Below, piece by piece: positions 25,729-36,615 of a DNA stretch of 64,000 nucleotides. The notes beneath the pieces were generated by a model. The model searched no databases and had not been told where the DNA came from. It was given only the letters and a program-made list of their open reading frames with translations. The stretch's first letter is position 1, and every line of letters begins with the position of its first letter. The position numbers and the translations under genes are program-made. This DNA comes from Cyanoderma ruficeps (lineage: Eukaryota > Chordata > Aves > Passeriformes > Timaliidae): positions 17,783,716 to 17,847,715 of the forward strand of contig VZDJ01000116.1 of the NCBI GenBank assembly GCA_008694505.1, read 5' to 3'.

Positions 25729-28033
25729 GTACGGCCCAGCCACGATGGCTCCGACTGCCACCTCCTGGGCGTGGAGTGCAGCTAACATTGCCTTGAGCTG
25801 TGTATCCTGTCTTCAGTTTCAAACATGAACATGGGAAAAAATGTTGAGAGGAACACTTTAGAAAGCTAATGTAACGATAAATTAAAATTAATACTATGGT
25901 AATATCGGTAAGTGATCCACTGGTTTGAATGCCAGAAAGAGAAGAGTTTGGAGCAGGACTTGGAGTTCTTTTAGCAGTACTTAATGGCAGAAATGTAGCT
26001 TGCAGCACTGACACAAAGATTCTTTAGAGGCTGAGTTTTTCCTGTATTGATCTAATGTTTAAGAAAGCTTCAGGTTTGCTTTGCAAAAGAAACATTAAAA
26101 ACAATCCCTTGTGATTTAATTCTGCTGTTCAGCATGGGGAGCTTCTGTAGCCAAACAGGTTTGTTTGCTTTCCTGAAGTCCTTCTCAGCGATGCTGCTTA
26201 GATATGGGCCGCTTTGGATATTTTTAAATTGCACATTGGGTTAATAACCTTAGTGGAAGAGTGGCATAGTTTATGCCAACTGCTGATTTCTTCATGCTCC
26301 ATGGAAAAGCTTCCATCCTGTGGGAAAATGCAAGTGTCTGTATTTGATAATCTAAGCTTCTAGTTGCTCCCATTTATCTTTGGCTGTAGTTACAACATGT
26401 AAAAGAAGTTCTGTTACCACAAACCTGCACAAGACAACTGCTGTGCAAGGCTTTTCCGAGGTGCCCAAATGTCTGTGTTTTACCAACAAAAACAAGGTGG
26501 TGTGGAATTAATTAGTGCAAGGTAAGTTGTGGGACCTGGAAGGAGAGACAGAGAGCCAAGCTAAGCAGGGCAATCCTTGGCTGACTCTCCAGCTAGTACT
26601 GTGTTTGTCCTCATGTCTTCTTTAGTGCTCAGCTGTCCTCAATCAAAGAACAGTCAGCTTGCTGCATCCTGAGGCCCTTGGCCTCCAATCTTCCACAACA
26701 CATACAGTTGACTTGGTTTTCCCCTTTGTTTGATGCTTGTTGTTATGGATTTACTTTGACCCATGAGGATAAATGATTACAAAGGCAAAGAATGAACACA
26801 AAATAATTTCCTGTTTAGAGTCTTGCTGTTTGTATGTAATTAGTGAATGAAGGCCCAGGAAGGGGTGTCCTGAAGCAGGGGTGATTTAGGCTGTTCATGG
26901 AGGAAGCTGGGAAGATTGGTGTGGGGGTGAAGTGCACCTCTAAGGGCTGAGTCCTGAGAAAGTGAACTCTGCAAGGGGCAGGAGAGGTAAGGTGTGCAGA
27001 GCTGGGTACGTGCTGACGTGAAGGTTTTCCCCACAGATCTCTATCTGTGCAGATATGTGCCTACAGCAGAAGGTACATCCTTCACTTCTGCTTGCTGCTC
27101 TTCAGAACTTAGTTTTCAGTTTTCCTCTTTTCTGATAAAATATCAGTTGAACAGATTTTGACCAAAAATTCAGTGTTGTTGGAAAAGACTTAAGAGTGTT
27201 GAGGAAGAAAATAGAAGGCCATGGCTAAAAATATTTTTCATCTCAGTGAATCATTGTGCTCAAAGGCACAAGCCAGCAGTTGATACAGCAGGAAGAAACT
27301 GCCTTCTGCTATCAGCTGAAGGGTGTTTCACCCCTTCATTTGAAGCAGCTGATCTCAGCTGCTGTTAGAGAGACATCTGGTGTTGCTCAGTGTGGCAGCT
27401 CCTGTCCTGAAAAGCAAACACACCCTGCTTTATACAGGAAGGCAGAAGTCTGCAGTTGCCTGCAGTGGCAAGTGGATTATGTGGTGTGTAAGCAGCTTTA
27501 CTTTACGGTGCTGTGTAAGATGTAACCAGTCAGCAAACTGAGTTGGTCAAGGATTTTATGAGCACCAAAGCAATTCCATGTGGCAGCAAGTCCCTTGCCT
27601 GGTGGAGATTGCTTGTGCAGTATTTCATTTGCCCCTAGCAATGGGTTGACAGAGCAGTGTTTGTATATTCTCAGACCCTAACCTGTCTTGCTCCGTCCTG
27701 TCTGTATGGACTTGATCGAAAAGTCGAGCAGACTAGTGTATAAACCCTGATTTGTCACCAGACTCTCCTCATTATTAAATTCACATACTCTTTATAAGAT
27801 TAAATGTTACATGACCAGGGCACTTCCCATGGTAAATGTAGAGAGAGACAACAAGGACTTGTGGGATCCCACTGTTGTCTCAGGCTCCACTTGTCCCGAC
27901 ATATCTAGTTAGATTAAAGAAATGGTGCTTCTCTGTATGTGCAGTCTTTGATCCCATACCACGTGGCACATTTTCTCCACAGTTCTTTCATGGTTCCCAC
28001 CCAGTTTAGAATCTGTGTTGTTATTTATTACAG
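25729..28033 (+). other. SUFU: SUFU intron 4
   Basis: 2.3 kb between GTACGG and TTACAG (28028-28033). I see no clear repeat, no coding signal and no RNA gene. Composition is ordinary for this gene. Confidence 0.85.
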
Positions 28034-28119
28034 ATTGTTGGGGTTTGCACTGAGGAACTGCATGCAGCTCAGCAGTGGAATGGTCAAGGGATCTTGGAAC
28101 TGCTTCGGACTGTCCCGCT
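28034..28119 (+). CDS. SUFU: SUFU exon 5 (residues 200-228)
   Basis: An 86-bp exon starting on a codon boundary (Ile200) and ending with two bases of codon 228. The acceptor is TTACAG and the donor is GTAAGT, a full consensus. The protein reads IVGVCTEELHAAQQWNGQGI and onward to LLRTVP, part of the N-terminal lobe core. Relative to human SUFU as recalled, residue 210 is Ala rather than Ser, and codon 228, completed by the next exon, is Leu rather than Ile. Both are conservative. The frame and phase join exactly to exons 4 and 6. Confidence 0.98.
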
Positions 28120-30181
28120 GTAAGTGGTCATGTAGCCCATATAGGGGGACATTTCCATAGAGAAAAATTCAGTTGTTTATTTTTATTAACAGTCTTTAAC
28201 TTGCTGATGGAACTTATTTAATCTGTGCTGTAGCAAGAGATGGGAATTCATTGCAAATCTGTTCTCACACACAGACACTTAGATGGCAAATTAATGCATG
28301 TGGAAGTCCACATGTTCAGGGTGAAAGAGAATGAGGTCTTGAAAGCTTAATTTCCTTCCTCTTATGCCTGCAGGGTTTTCTCATTGATTCTTCCTGGGAT
28401 AACTGTTACTGGTGACCTCGCTGTTTAGTTCAAAGGAAAGGAAGGAGAGGGTCTGGCTTACAAAGCTGTCTGAAAGTACTGTCTGAAAGTGAGAAAGTCA
28501 CTTTCAAATTTGGCCCACTCTTGGTGGGCCAGTTTGCAGCAGGAAGAGCATTCATGAAAGTGAAGTTCATTGTTTCGCTATGGGAGAAATAACAAGATGA
28601 TGTTGGGTTGAGAAAGAGATGGATTTTAAATGGTAAATGATATGTTGATGATTTGTTTGCTGCCAGGGTGCAGCTACATCTTTTTGGCTTGCAGGCATTT
28701 TGTTTAAACATTTTTGAATTCAGTGGAAGTTATTGCCATGTGATTGTAACTCAAAAGGCTTACTTTTTAAAGCAAAATAGTTCTGAATATTTGTTTCTGA
28801 GCACAATAGTACACTCTCTAGTGTCACAATAGACTTGAATTGACTGATTATTTGGAAGAGCTGAACTTCTTTAACTTGAACTTTTCCCTTTTAGGCACAA
28901 GTGCAGATAATTCATGCAAGTACCCTAGAGTAGAGTGAATTTGTTGAGTTTGTTTCTGAGTCCCTGAGACAACAAACACTGCCTACAGCTCCATTAGCTC
29001 CTCTAAGTCAATACAGATACAGCACCTCTCTCCTCAGTCTGTTCTCATGTTGGTTTTTGGCTTTTGTGCTGTGGTATAAACACCTTTCCAAGGAAAAAAT
29101 GAGACCCAAATGTGCGTGATTTGAAGGCAAAGCTGCAAACTGCTAAGCCATCAATGTGGAACCAGGGTAAAAGTCTCTTGCACCTCAGTGAAGAACTGTG
29201 ACAGGTCACACCCCTGCGGTTAATAATTCACAACTTCCAAAGTGGTGTGGAAAAAAGAGTGGCTATCCAGGCATCTGAAAACCTGTAAAATATTAACTTT
29301 TTTTGCTCCCACTCTTAAGTGTTTCAGGAGACTAACACAAACTAGGCCAGAGGAGGCGGCTTTTGACTGCAATAACAAAGTATCTCACGAAAAAAATGAA
29401 TTTTTTTATGGCAGTTCCAAAAGACTTCAGTTTTTTACTTCAAATGAAAAGCACTGAGGCTGACTTCTGCAGTCTGGCTGCACTATGACCCAAAGTGAAG
29501 TCTCTGAGTATTTCATCTTCACAGTAATCTGTTTTCTATCACCTTTGTTGGGAAACACCTTGAGCCTTCCAACTTTTATTGCTAATGATAACAGAGTTTT
29601 CCCTGAACCATCTGAGTCCTTGGCCATTAAGTACCAACTGAGCAAAATGTCTGTTGTGATAGTATTTATCAGAGCAATAAGCTCTTTGTGGTACTGAACG
29701 TGACTGCCAATCTTGGCAAAAAGTGCAGTCCCAACTGGGGCCCTGCTCTATTCTTAGATGTAATAGAGGAATAAATCTTGACTCCATGCCTTGCTCATCT
29801 TTCTTTGACTCAGGCTACACTGGACTTCTCAGTCCCAGTTAGTTTCCTGTAAGATTAAAATCCATCTCAGTTTTGTGTGAGCAAGGGGACCTGCACAGGG
29901 GATAACAGCCTGTGTCAGTCCTGACTGCTCTGCACGTCTGGGTGGTGCCAGACACTGAGCAGATGAACTGCTAGGTCATGGAGGGCTTTTATTATTTATT
30001 TATTTGGAAAATGTAAAGAGCAAATGCATGTTGTGGGATGTATACACTGCACAGAGGGGTTTCTAGGCTTATTTTAGACCCTTATCTTGTGCTTCCTTAC
30101 AGTACAGGTCCACTCTGAGGACCCTGCTGGGAAGTTCTAATTAAAGAGCTTGATTGGTTCATTACCTGTCTTTATTTCTAG
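28120..30181 (+). other. SUFU: SUFU intron 5
   Basis: 2.1 kb from GTAAGT to TTTCTAG (ending 30181). It contains a compound repeat with two nested hairpins at 28466-28531. No transposon remnant or other gene was recognised. An open frame at 29485-29697 is unsupported. Confidence 0.85.
28466..28531. repeat. Tandem 12-mer plus two adjacent hairpins
   Basis: ctgtctgaaagt occurs at 28466-28477 and again at 28479-28490. The second copy forms part of an inverted repeat, tgaaagtga (28484-28492) with tcactttca (28498-28506). Immediately after comes a second exact inverted repeat, tggcccac (28511-28518) with gtgggcca (28524-28531). No known element explains the cluster. Confidence 0.8.
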
Positions 30182-30254
30182 AGCTGGAGGCCCCTGGTTG
30201 ATAACAGACATGAGAAGAGGAGAGACCATATTCGAGATTGACCCACATCTGCAA
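30182..30254 (+). CDS. SUFU: SUFU exon 6 (residues 228-252)
   Basis: A 73-bp exon. Its first base completes codon 228 (CTA, Leu) and it ends on a full codon, Gln252, before GTATGT. The acceptor is TTTCTAG, with TAG rather than CAG. The protein reads AGGPWLITDMRRGETIFEID then PHLQ, identical to human as recalled apart from residue 228. It forms the end of the N-terminal lobe and the connector to the C-terminal lobe. It is the second shortest exon seen here, after exon 11, and is set by clean phases on both sides. Confidence 0.97.
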
Positions 30255-33200
30255 GTATGTGTTTAGTTTATAAAATGTCACGTCTCTTGTAATAGCCAAG
30301 GAGAATTGGTTTAATGTTATACAGCAGTTCTAATATTTTCTGTAAAGGTGCTTGGATCTTCTCAATGTTTGTAATAATCCTGGAACAGTCTTAGAAACTC
30401 GTTGCCCTCTTATAGGTGGTTCAAGAGAGACATGTCCAGCCCCACGTGAATGGCAGCTCTAAAAAGAGAGATAGAGAAGGGAGACCAGGAAAATGGAATC
30501 TCCTATATGAGTCAAATTGGTAAAATTTGGACTGGATGTTTTAGAAAAGAGGAAGAAAGAAGATGAAAGACATAGAATAATACAAGATTTAGGAATGGTA
30601 CACCAGGAAATTCCTCCTTCAGGAAATTTCTCCTTCCCTTTTTATGTAAGCATAAGGAGATACAACATGCAGAAAACTCAAAACCAGCTAAGTACTATTT
30701 TTTCACTGTGAATGTGACAGTGTGGCTCATTCCTGTAGGATATCACTTGAGGCCAAGTAGTTAGTGTGGATTGAGAAATGATGGGAAACCAAAAGTACCA
30801 CATGCAATTACTAATAATCCATGCAGGAAGATATAGTAAACCTTCTTCTTCAGAGTTCAATTTAATTTCTGAAATTTAAAGATAAGAATAGGATCTCTTT
30901 GGAGAGGTTACTGTACTATGAACTTCTCCTGATCCATGCATTTGGGAGACAGTTCTGCAATCCCTTCAGCAGAACTGGAGAACATGGTACTGGAGTACAT
31001 GGGTCCCCAGCAAATCCAGTGTGGTGCTGGCCATGTTTCAGCGAATCACTGAATATTTGCCTTTAACAGAGAACTTATGGCTTAGCCTGGTAGGGCACGT
31101 GCAAATGTGCATGTTTTGTACAAGCATTTGCTTATGGTCTGCATGTCTGTATCTGATTATTCTCAGTTGCCTCACAACATCTTTTACTTTGAAAGCTTAG
31201 GAACAAAACCAAATTCTACTTTTACTGGTTTTAAGGATTTGTTCATCTAAAATAACCCCAGTCTGAGAAATACAAAAAAATGTTCCACAAATATTCCACA
31301 ATGTGGGAGCTAATACAACTGAAAGTCCCATAAAGGTTTTAGACTTTCCAGAACCTTGCCCTCTCCCCTCCTGGAGGTGTTTCAGTTGTCTGCACACTGG
31401 TGATTCCTAATGATAACAGGGTTTTCTTCAATTTACTGTAAATGAAAAATAGCTCAGCTTACTGGAATCTGAGTCAGCCAAGGCAAGTTAAGGCAAATAA
31501 AAGAGTACCTCTGCCTCACCAGTGTGTCCTGCTGCTGAAAGCTGCTATGTCTGTGGTCCTTCCGGACTTCCTCACATTGAACACATTCCTGTTTCTGTTC
31601 TCTCTTGCCCTTGCAGAAGTGCTTATGGGCAGGTGTGTGTGTGCACACCTCCTTCCTGCTCTTCTGCTGCAGCTCCCAGGGATTCATGGAGCAAAATCCA
31701 CCCCTGAGTCCCAAAAAGAGCCTCTGCTGAGCACAGGAGTAAGGCTGTGCCAGGCTGATTTCAGCCGTCATGTGCCTCCTGCTCTAATTAGTGGGGAAAG
31801 GATAGTGTCATTTTCTTGGTGTTGGTGGAGGGTGTGTGAGACCAGAAAGGCAGCAGTAGAAGAGAGGTGGAGGGGAGGGAAGGAACAGGCAGAGAAACTG
31901 GACAACTTTCCTGGGAGCCAGCAAGCATGTTGTCTGCCTGGGAAGCAGGCAGAGCTTGTTTGGAGGCTGCATTGTCTCTTGTGGGAATTGGTTGAGGCCT
32001 AAACCCAGCCCTGGCAGCAGCAGCTGTACTTTCTGTTCGGAGTTGCTGAGAATGGATCCCAACTAAGATGTCATCCCAGGATGTCGGCAATTAATGCTGT
32101 GGCAACGCTGGTTGTTTTCTGTTCAGCCAGGCTTCCCTGTAGGCCATTCAGATTTCCCTGGCAGCACTGTCAAACAATTCCTGTTGGTCCCCAGCTCTGT
32201 GCTGATTCTCAGTGCTTTGCTTCTGTTTAGCAGATATCTCAGAAGAGAATAAAGCTGATTTGAATTTCCTGAGTTGTGGTTGCTGCTCTGCAGGTCACAC
32301 TGCAGTGCTCTGGCTCGTTTAAAAAGGCATCAATGACTTATAAGAGCCTAAGAGCATCCCTCCCACATGCTGAGAGGAAAATGGGACAGAAATAGCCTTT
32401 CTTTGAGGAAGGAAAGAGCTGAACCTCCTTTGCCCTGGGCTCTTCCAACCTCCTGTTCAAGCTGCCCTTTCAAGGGAGGAAGAACAGCCCCTCAGTCCAG
32501 GCAAATCTTTGCTGGCTAAAGGTGGGGTAGAACTTGTGCGTTGCCAGAGCCATGAGTCTACACTGGTTGGGGTTTTTTGGACTTTTCCCCCTTTAACATC
32601 AATACTTGCAAACATTATAAAGCAGGCATGCAAATTAGGCTGCCTTAAGCCAGCTCGTTTCCATCAGCTCCCCTTGATCTCCAGGGGATGCCAACAGAGC
32701 AGCACTTCTTCCGCTGAGGAAGTGCTCTGCAAGCCAGCTGAGCTGCAGATGAGAGTCCTTTCCCCCGCCCCGAGGCGCTCTGCACTCTGTCCACAGAGTC
32801 TGGCTGGGAGTGGGGCCCTGGCTGCAGGGATGGGGGAGCAGATCCCACCAGAGCCTCACAGCTCTCTGGCCTCTCAAGAGCAGGTTTGGTGACTCTCCGA
32901 TACTTCCCCAATGACTTGGATAAAAAATAACTTCACTGACAAGTTACACCTCCCCACGCCAGCTCATTTGGGTACTCACAGAACACCATGGAGGGTTCCC
33001 AAAGGAGCCACGTGCTAAATCTCACTTAGAGCATTGTCTACATATGTAGGAACGGATGTATTTTTATTTCTTTTCCCACAACTTCTATTTCTGGGTGACA
33101 CAACTAATTTTATGTTTAGGATAAAACAAAAGAAAATCACAGCAGATTTATTATTTCTCAGATTTTCCTATTACGTTTTCAAGAAGTCAGTTCCCCCTGA

Positions 33201-34848
33201 CGCTGGAGGAAGATCCTAACAAGGGGAGAAAGACAGAAGAAAGGCAGTCTGTTGAATGCTTAAGTCTAAGTCAAGACTGCTCTGGTCCTGCACTCAGCCA
33301 CAGGCTCCTGCCTCAACTTTTGGTCCAAAGAATGGGTTTTGGGAGGAGATCCAGATTAAAAAAAAAAAAAAGAGTTGGCTCAAGGGAAGGGGTAGGAGCA
33401 CATGGAGAAGGGTGGGTCTGCAGTCATTGCAAATTACATCAATTTAAACCGCTGTGCAACCACACCCTGAATGCTAGTGCTTATCTTTGAGCTGCTCAAA
33501 TCTCCTGTTGAATGGTCACAAGAACAGGCAATGCTCTTCCCAGGGTGCAGTATGCACAGCTGGGCAAGGGGAGGGATGTACACGGATTTAGTCTGGAAAC
33601 TGTTTCCTGGGGACAGATTTTGCAAAGAATAAAATGTTCACACAGTCTCTCATCTTCAGTGGCAATGTCAAACCAGAGGGTACTTACGTGGAGTGATCCT
33701 CTCCCATTGTCTATAACACCACTCTGCTCTCTCCTCAAATCTTTGAAGTTTCTTGGGACTGCCTGCGTTTTGAGGTGACCCAGATGTATGCAGAGAGATG
33801 CAGATCTTGGTGGTGCCACTGAGCAGTACCAGAGGCAGCACCCCTTCAGGAAAGGGGAAAGCGAGCCTGGCTGGTTCCATGCCAGGGAAAAGGTGCCCTC
33901 CCTTCGTCTGTGTAGCACAGCCCCGAGTTTGTTCAGCTCAACATTACCCCCTTGTGGGTCTCAGGTGGAAATTCAGACTGATGCCCATGTCCAAGCAGGT
34001 GGAAGTTCCTGTAGTTTTGGCTGTAGCTTAGGGCAGTCTTGCTGGCAACAGATGCACATGTCCTTGAGAAAATGCCTGGTGCCTGAGAGCATCCAGCTGC
34101 TTATGATTGGTGTGTGACACCTTCTGAGACCCAAACACTGGTTACGTGCTTGGAAAGTCCAGCTTGCAAGTGAGGGAGTTTGTTTATTTGTCAATAGAGA
34201 AAGTTATGCAAAAGCTTTGACATTGGAAACAGGTCTGTGTCTCCTTGCATGTACAAACTTGCATGTTTGTCCTTTATGGGACACCCCAGCACACTAGAAA
34301 GTGGGGATTCTCTGGGTGGTTTGCAAATGAAGAACCCGTGTGAGTGATGAGTCTCTCAGTGAGCTGTTTTCATTGTGGGACTCTTCAGTAAGGTTGGAAA
34401 GAGAACTTCACTTATTCAGGGGTTTGTTATCATTGACATATAAGAGATAGACTGCCAAGCTGTGCTTTGTGTCTTAAATTATTTCAAGTTGGTGTAAATC
34501 AGAGCTCACACCAAAAGAAGCAATCCTGCACACCCCAGGCCATTGATTTTCACCTTTCTCTCTCCTTGCTTTGTGCCTGCCAGCGCCATGTAGTGAAGCA
34601 GTGGGGACAGGGTGGGATTTCAGACCAACTTGCTATGGAAAGGGTTTATTTAGTTCAAAGTGGCTTCCTGATTTGGCTCAATGTACAGTTGCTGTTTGCT
34701 GACAAAACACAGGGTCCAGAGAGTGGAAATTGTCCACAAAAGGGGAGCTGCAGGAGCTGCTGAAGGCTGGGCTGCACCATGGTGGGTTCCAACTCAGGCT
34801 CAAGCCACGCTCCAAAAAAGTCTTGGTGTTTTGAATCTTTTCAAGCAG
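30255..34848 (+). other. SUFU: SUFU intron 6
   Basis: 4.6 kb from GTATGT to AAGCAG (34843-34848). It includes a poly-A run near 33358-33371. Several open frames (31442-32002 +, 186 codons; 33496-33918 -) lie in the more GC-rich part, but none resembles a protein I know or has matching splice sites. No transposon copy was identified. Confidence 0.82.
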
Positions 34849-35002
34849 GAGAGAGTCGACAAAGGGATTGAGACAGATGGCTCAAACCTGAGTGGAGTGA
34901 GTGCCAAGTGTGCCTGGGATGACCTGAGCCGGCCACCAGAGGATGATGAAGACAGCAGGAGCATTTGTATTGGGACCCAGCCTCGGCGGCTCTCTGGGAA
35001 AG
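34849..35002 (+). CDS. SUFU: SUFU exon 7 (residues 253-304)
   Basis: A 154-bp exon starting on a codon boundary (Glu253) and ending with the first base of codon 304, before GTAAGA. The read protein begins ERVDKGIETDGSNLSGVSAK, passes through the acidic PPEDDEDS stretch and ends QPRRLSGK. It opens the C-terminal lobe (SUFU_C, Pfam PF12470 by family knowledge) and enters the long disordered loop (about 279-360) that crystallographers removed. Lys257 (34861-34863), reported as a ubiquitylation site controlling SUFU turnover, is present. No difference from human as recalled was noticed. Confidence 0.98.
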
Positions 35003-35796
35003 GTAAGAGGTCCTGGGCCAAGTCACTGTCATGGCCTTTCAGCTCCTGGTGAGTCTGGGCAGTGCACTGATCATGCTGCATCTTTGAGTTCATAACAAAC
35101 TCCACAGCCATGGGGAGGCTTGGTGTGTCTCAGGGCAGCAAAATGGATTTTGGTCTCTTTGAAGAAGGCAGGAGAGAGGGAAAGATTTCTTGGCATTATT
35201 TTGTCTAAATGTTTATTTCAGTTTTTAGGTAAATTGTTATCTGAATCTGCAAAGTTAAACTGAGCACCTGCTGAAACCAGGACTGTAAACACCTGCAAGG
35301 TGAAGCAATTTCATTTTCCCAGGCAGTGTTTCCTTATTAACATTATCACTTCTTGGGAGGCAAGTTGGACTGACACTGCACATTGCTGCAGCTGAACTCA
35401 AGGAATTCATGCAAATACAGAACTCTGGAAAGAAGAATTAAAAAAACATGGAGTTCCCCTTTGCAGTGAGGTGCCTTTTCAGGGTAGAGATGTCATAGCC
35501 ATTACACAGGCTTGAAATTATGCATATTACCTTTCAAATGGGTGAAGCAACATAAAATTTGAGGACTTGAGATTTCCTGGAATTACCAATGATTTCCACA
35601 GGAATGGCATCTTACTTGTTCTTAAATCCGTGGTAAAAATTAGTTAAATGCATACAGCATTTCTTCTGTCTTCTGTGCAAATATTTTGAACTGCACTGGA
35701 TCTAAAAAGGCTGTTTTGCCTCACCCTTGAAATGAAAAGCCGAAGAGAGGTATACATGATGAAATTTGTATATCCTTCAAAAGATTTTGAAATAAT

Positions 35797-35822
35797 GGGG
35801 GGGGGGGGGGGGNGGGGGGGGG
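35797..35822 (+). repeat. Poly-G tract with one N
   Basis: Twenty-six positions are all G except an N at 35813. The N marks an unresolved base, so the true tract length is uncertain. It is G-quadruplex-capable on the non-template strand of SUFU and is also the kind of run that sequencers miscount. Confidence 0.95.
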
Positions 35823-36178
35823 TTCTCCATCTAATTCTCACATTTCTCAAAAATAGATGAGGAAACTTCTAAGAAAGGCAGGAAACTTCCTATTGAAAGT
35901 ATTTGGCCAGTAGACATTTCAGAAAAAGGCGGAAGTAAAAAGACTGCATCTGAACTGCATAATTTGCAGCTTGTTTTCAGATGTGAGCTTGAGGCTAAAG
36001 GTTGCCCTGCATAAAAATCTCTCCCTTTGTGAATCTTATTGTAAATTAATCAACAGATTTCCAAAGCCAGTTGCACAAAACTTGGAAACCTTCATACATT
36101 CGTTTGGGAAAGAAACAAATTCCTGTTATGCCTAATGGGAAAAATGGTTTCCAGTACAAAGGCTTGGAAGTGTCAGGA

Positions 36179-36200
36179 GGTTCTATAGAGCTATAGAACC
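36179..36200. repeat. Perfect palindrome, 10-bp arms, 2-nt spacer
   Basis: ggttctatag at 36179-36188 and ctatagaacc at 36191-36200 are exact reverse complements around the dinucleotide ag. It lies about 300 bases upstream of exon 8. Confidence 0.9.
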
Positions 36201-36503
36201 AACAAACACCTCATTTATGAAAATTTACAAAACTACTCAGAATTTCTTCATCAGGAGGACTCCGTACCAAAGATTGCAGCCCTCCTTGCCTGACATATCA
36301 ATTAAGCCCAAACAAGGGAATTCAAGCCAATGTTATACAATGAAATAACTCCTAAGGAAATTCAGGAAGTGCAGTTAAGTGTTACCCCATAACATTTCTC
36401 CACTTCTTTCTGAAGGGAAAGAGTTTAGATGAAACACACCTGATATCTTGTGTCTGGTTTTTTCTGGAGATTTTAAATCATCTTTAAAAAATTCTCTTTG
36501 CAG

Positions 36504-36615
36504 ATACAGAGCAAATCAGGGAGACTTTGCGGAGAGGGCTTGAGATTAACAGCAAACCCGTCCTACCTCCAATCAATGCACAAAGACAGAATGGGTTGAA
36601 CCTCGACCGAGCACC
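36504..36615 (+). CDS. SUFU: SUFU exon 8 (residues 304-341)
   Basis: A 112-bp exon. Its first two bases complete codon 304 (Asp) and its last two (CC) begin codon 341 (Pro), before a strong GTGAGT donor. The protein reads DTEQIRETLRRGLEINSKP, then a proline-rich segment, and ends LDRAP. It belongs to the disordered loop of the C-terminal lobe. Lys321 (36554-36556), reported as an ITCH ubiquitylation site, is present. Relative to human as recalled, residue 329 is Ala rather than Pro and residues 336-337 are Asn-Leu rather than Ala-His, so this is the most variable exon in the window. Confidence 0.98.

Larger units (their letters stand above)
35003..36503 (+). other. SUFU: SUFU intron 7
   Basis: 1.5 kb from GTAAGA to TTGCAG (36498-36503). 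It contains a poly-G tract with an undetermined base (35797-35822) and a perfect 10-bp-arm palindrome (36179-36200). The rest is unique AT-rich intron with no coding signal. Confidence 0.85.

Noticed and set aside
31442..32002. 186-codon plus-strand open frame with hydrophobic stretches as a membrane protein
   Set aside because: The hydrophobicity comes from T-rich intron sequence. There is no signal peptide design or known family, and it lies inside SUFU intron 6.
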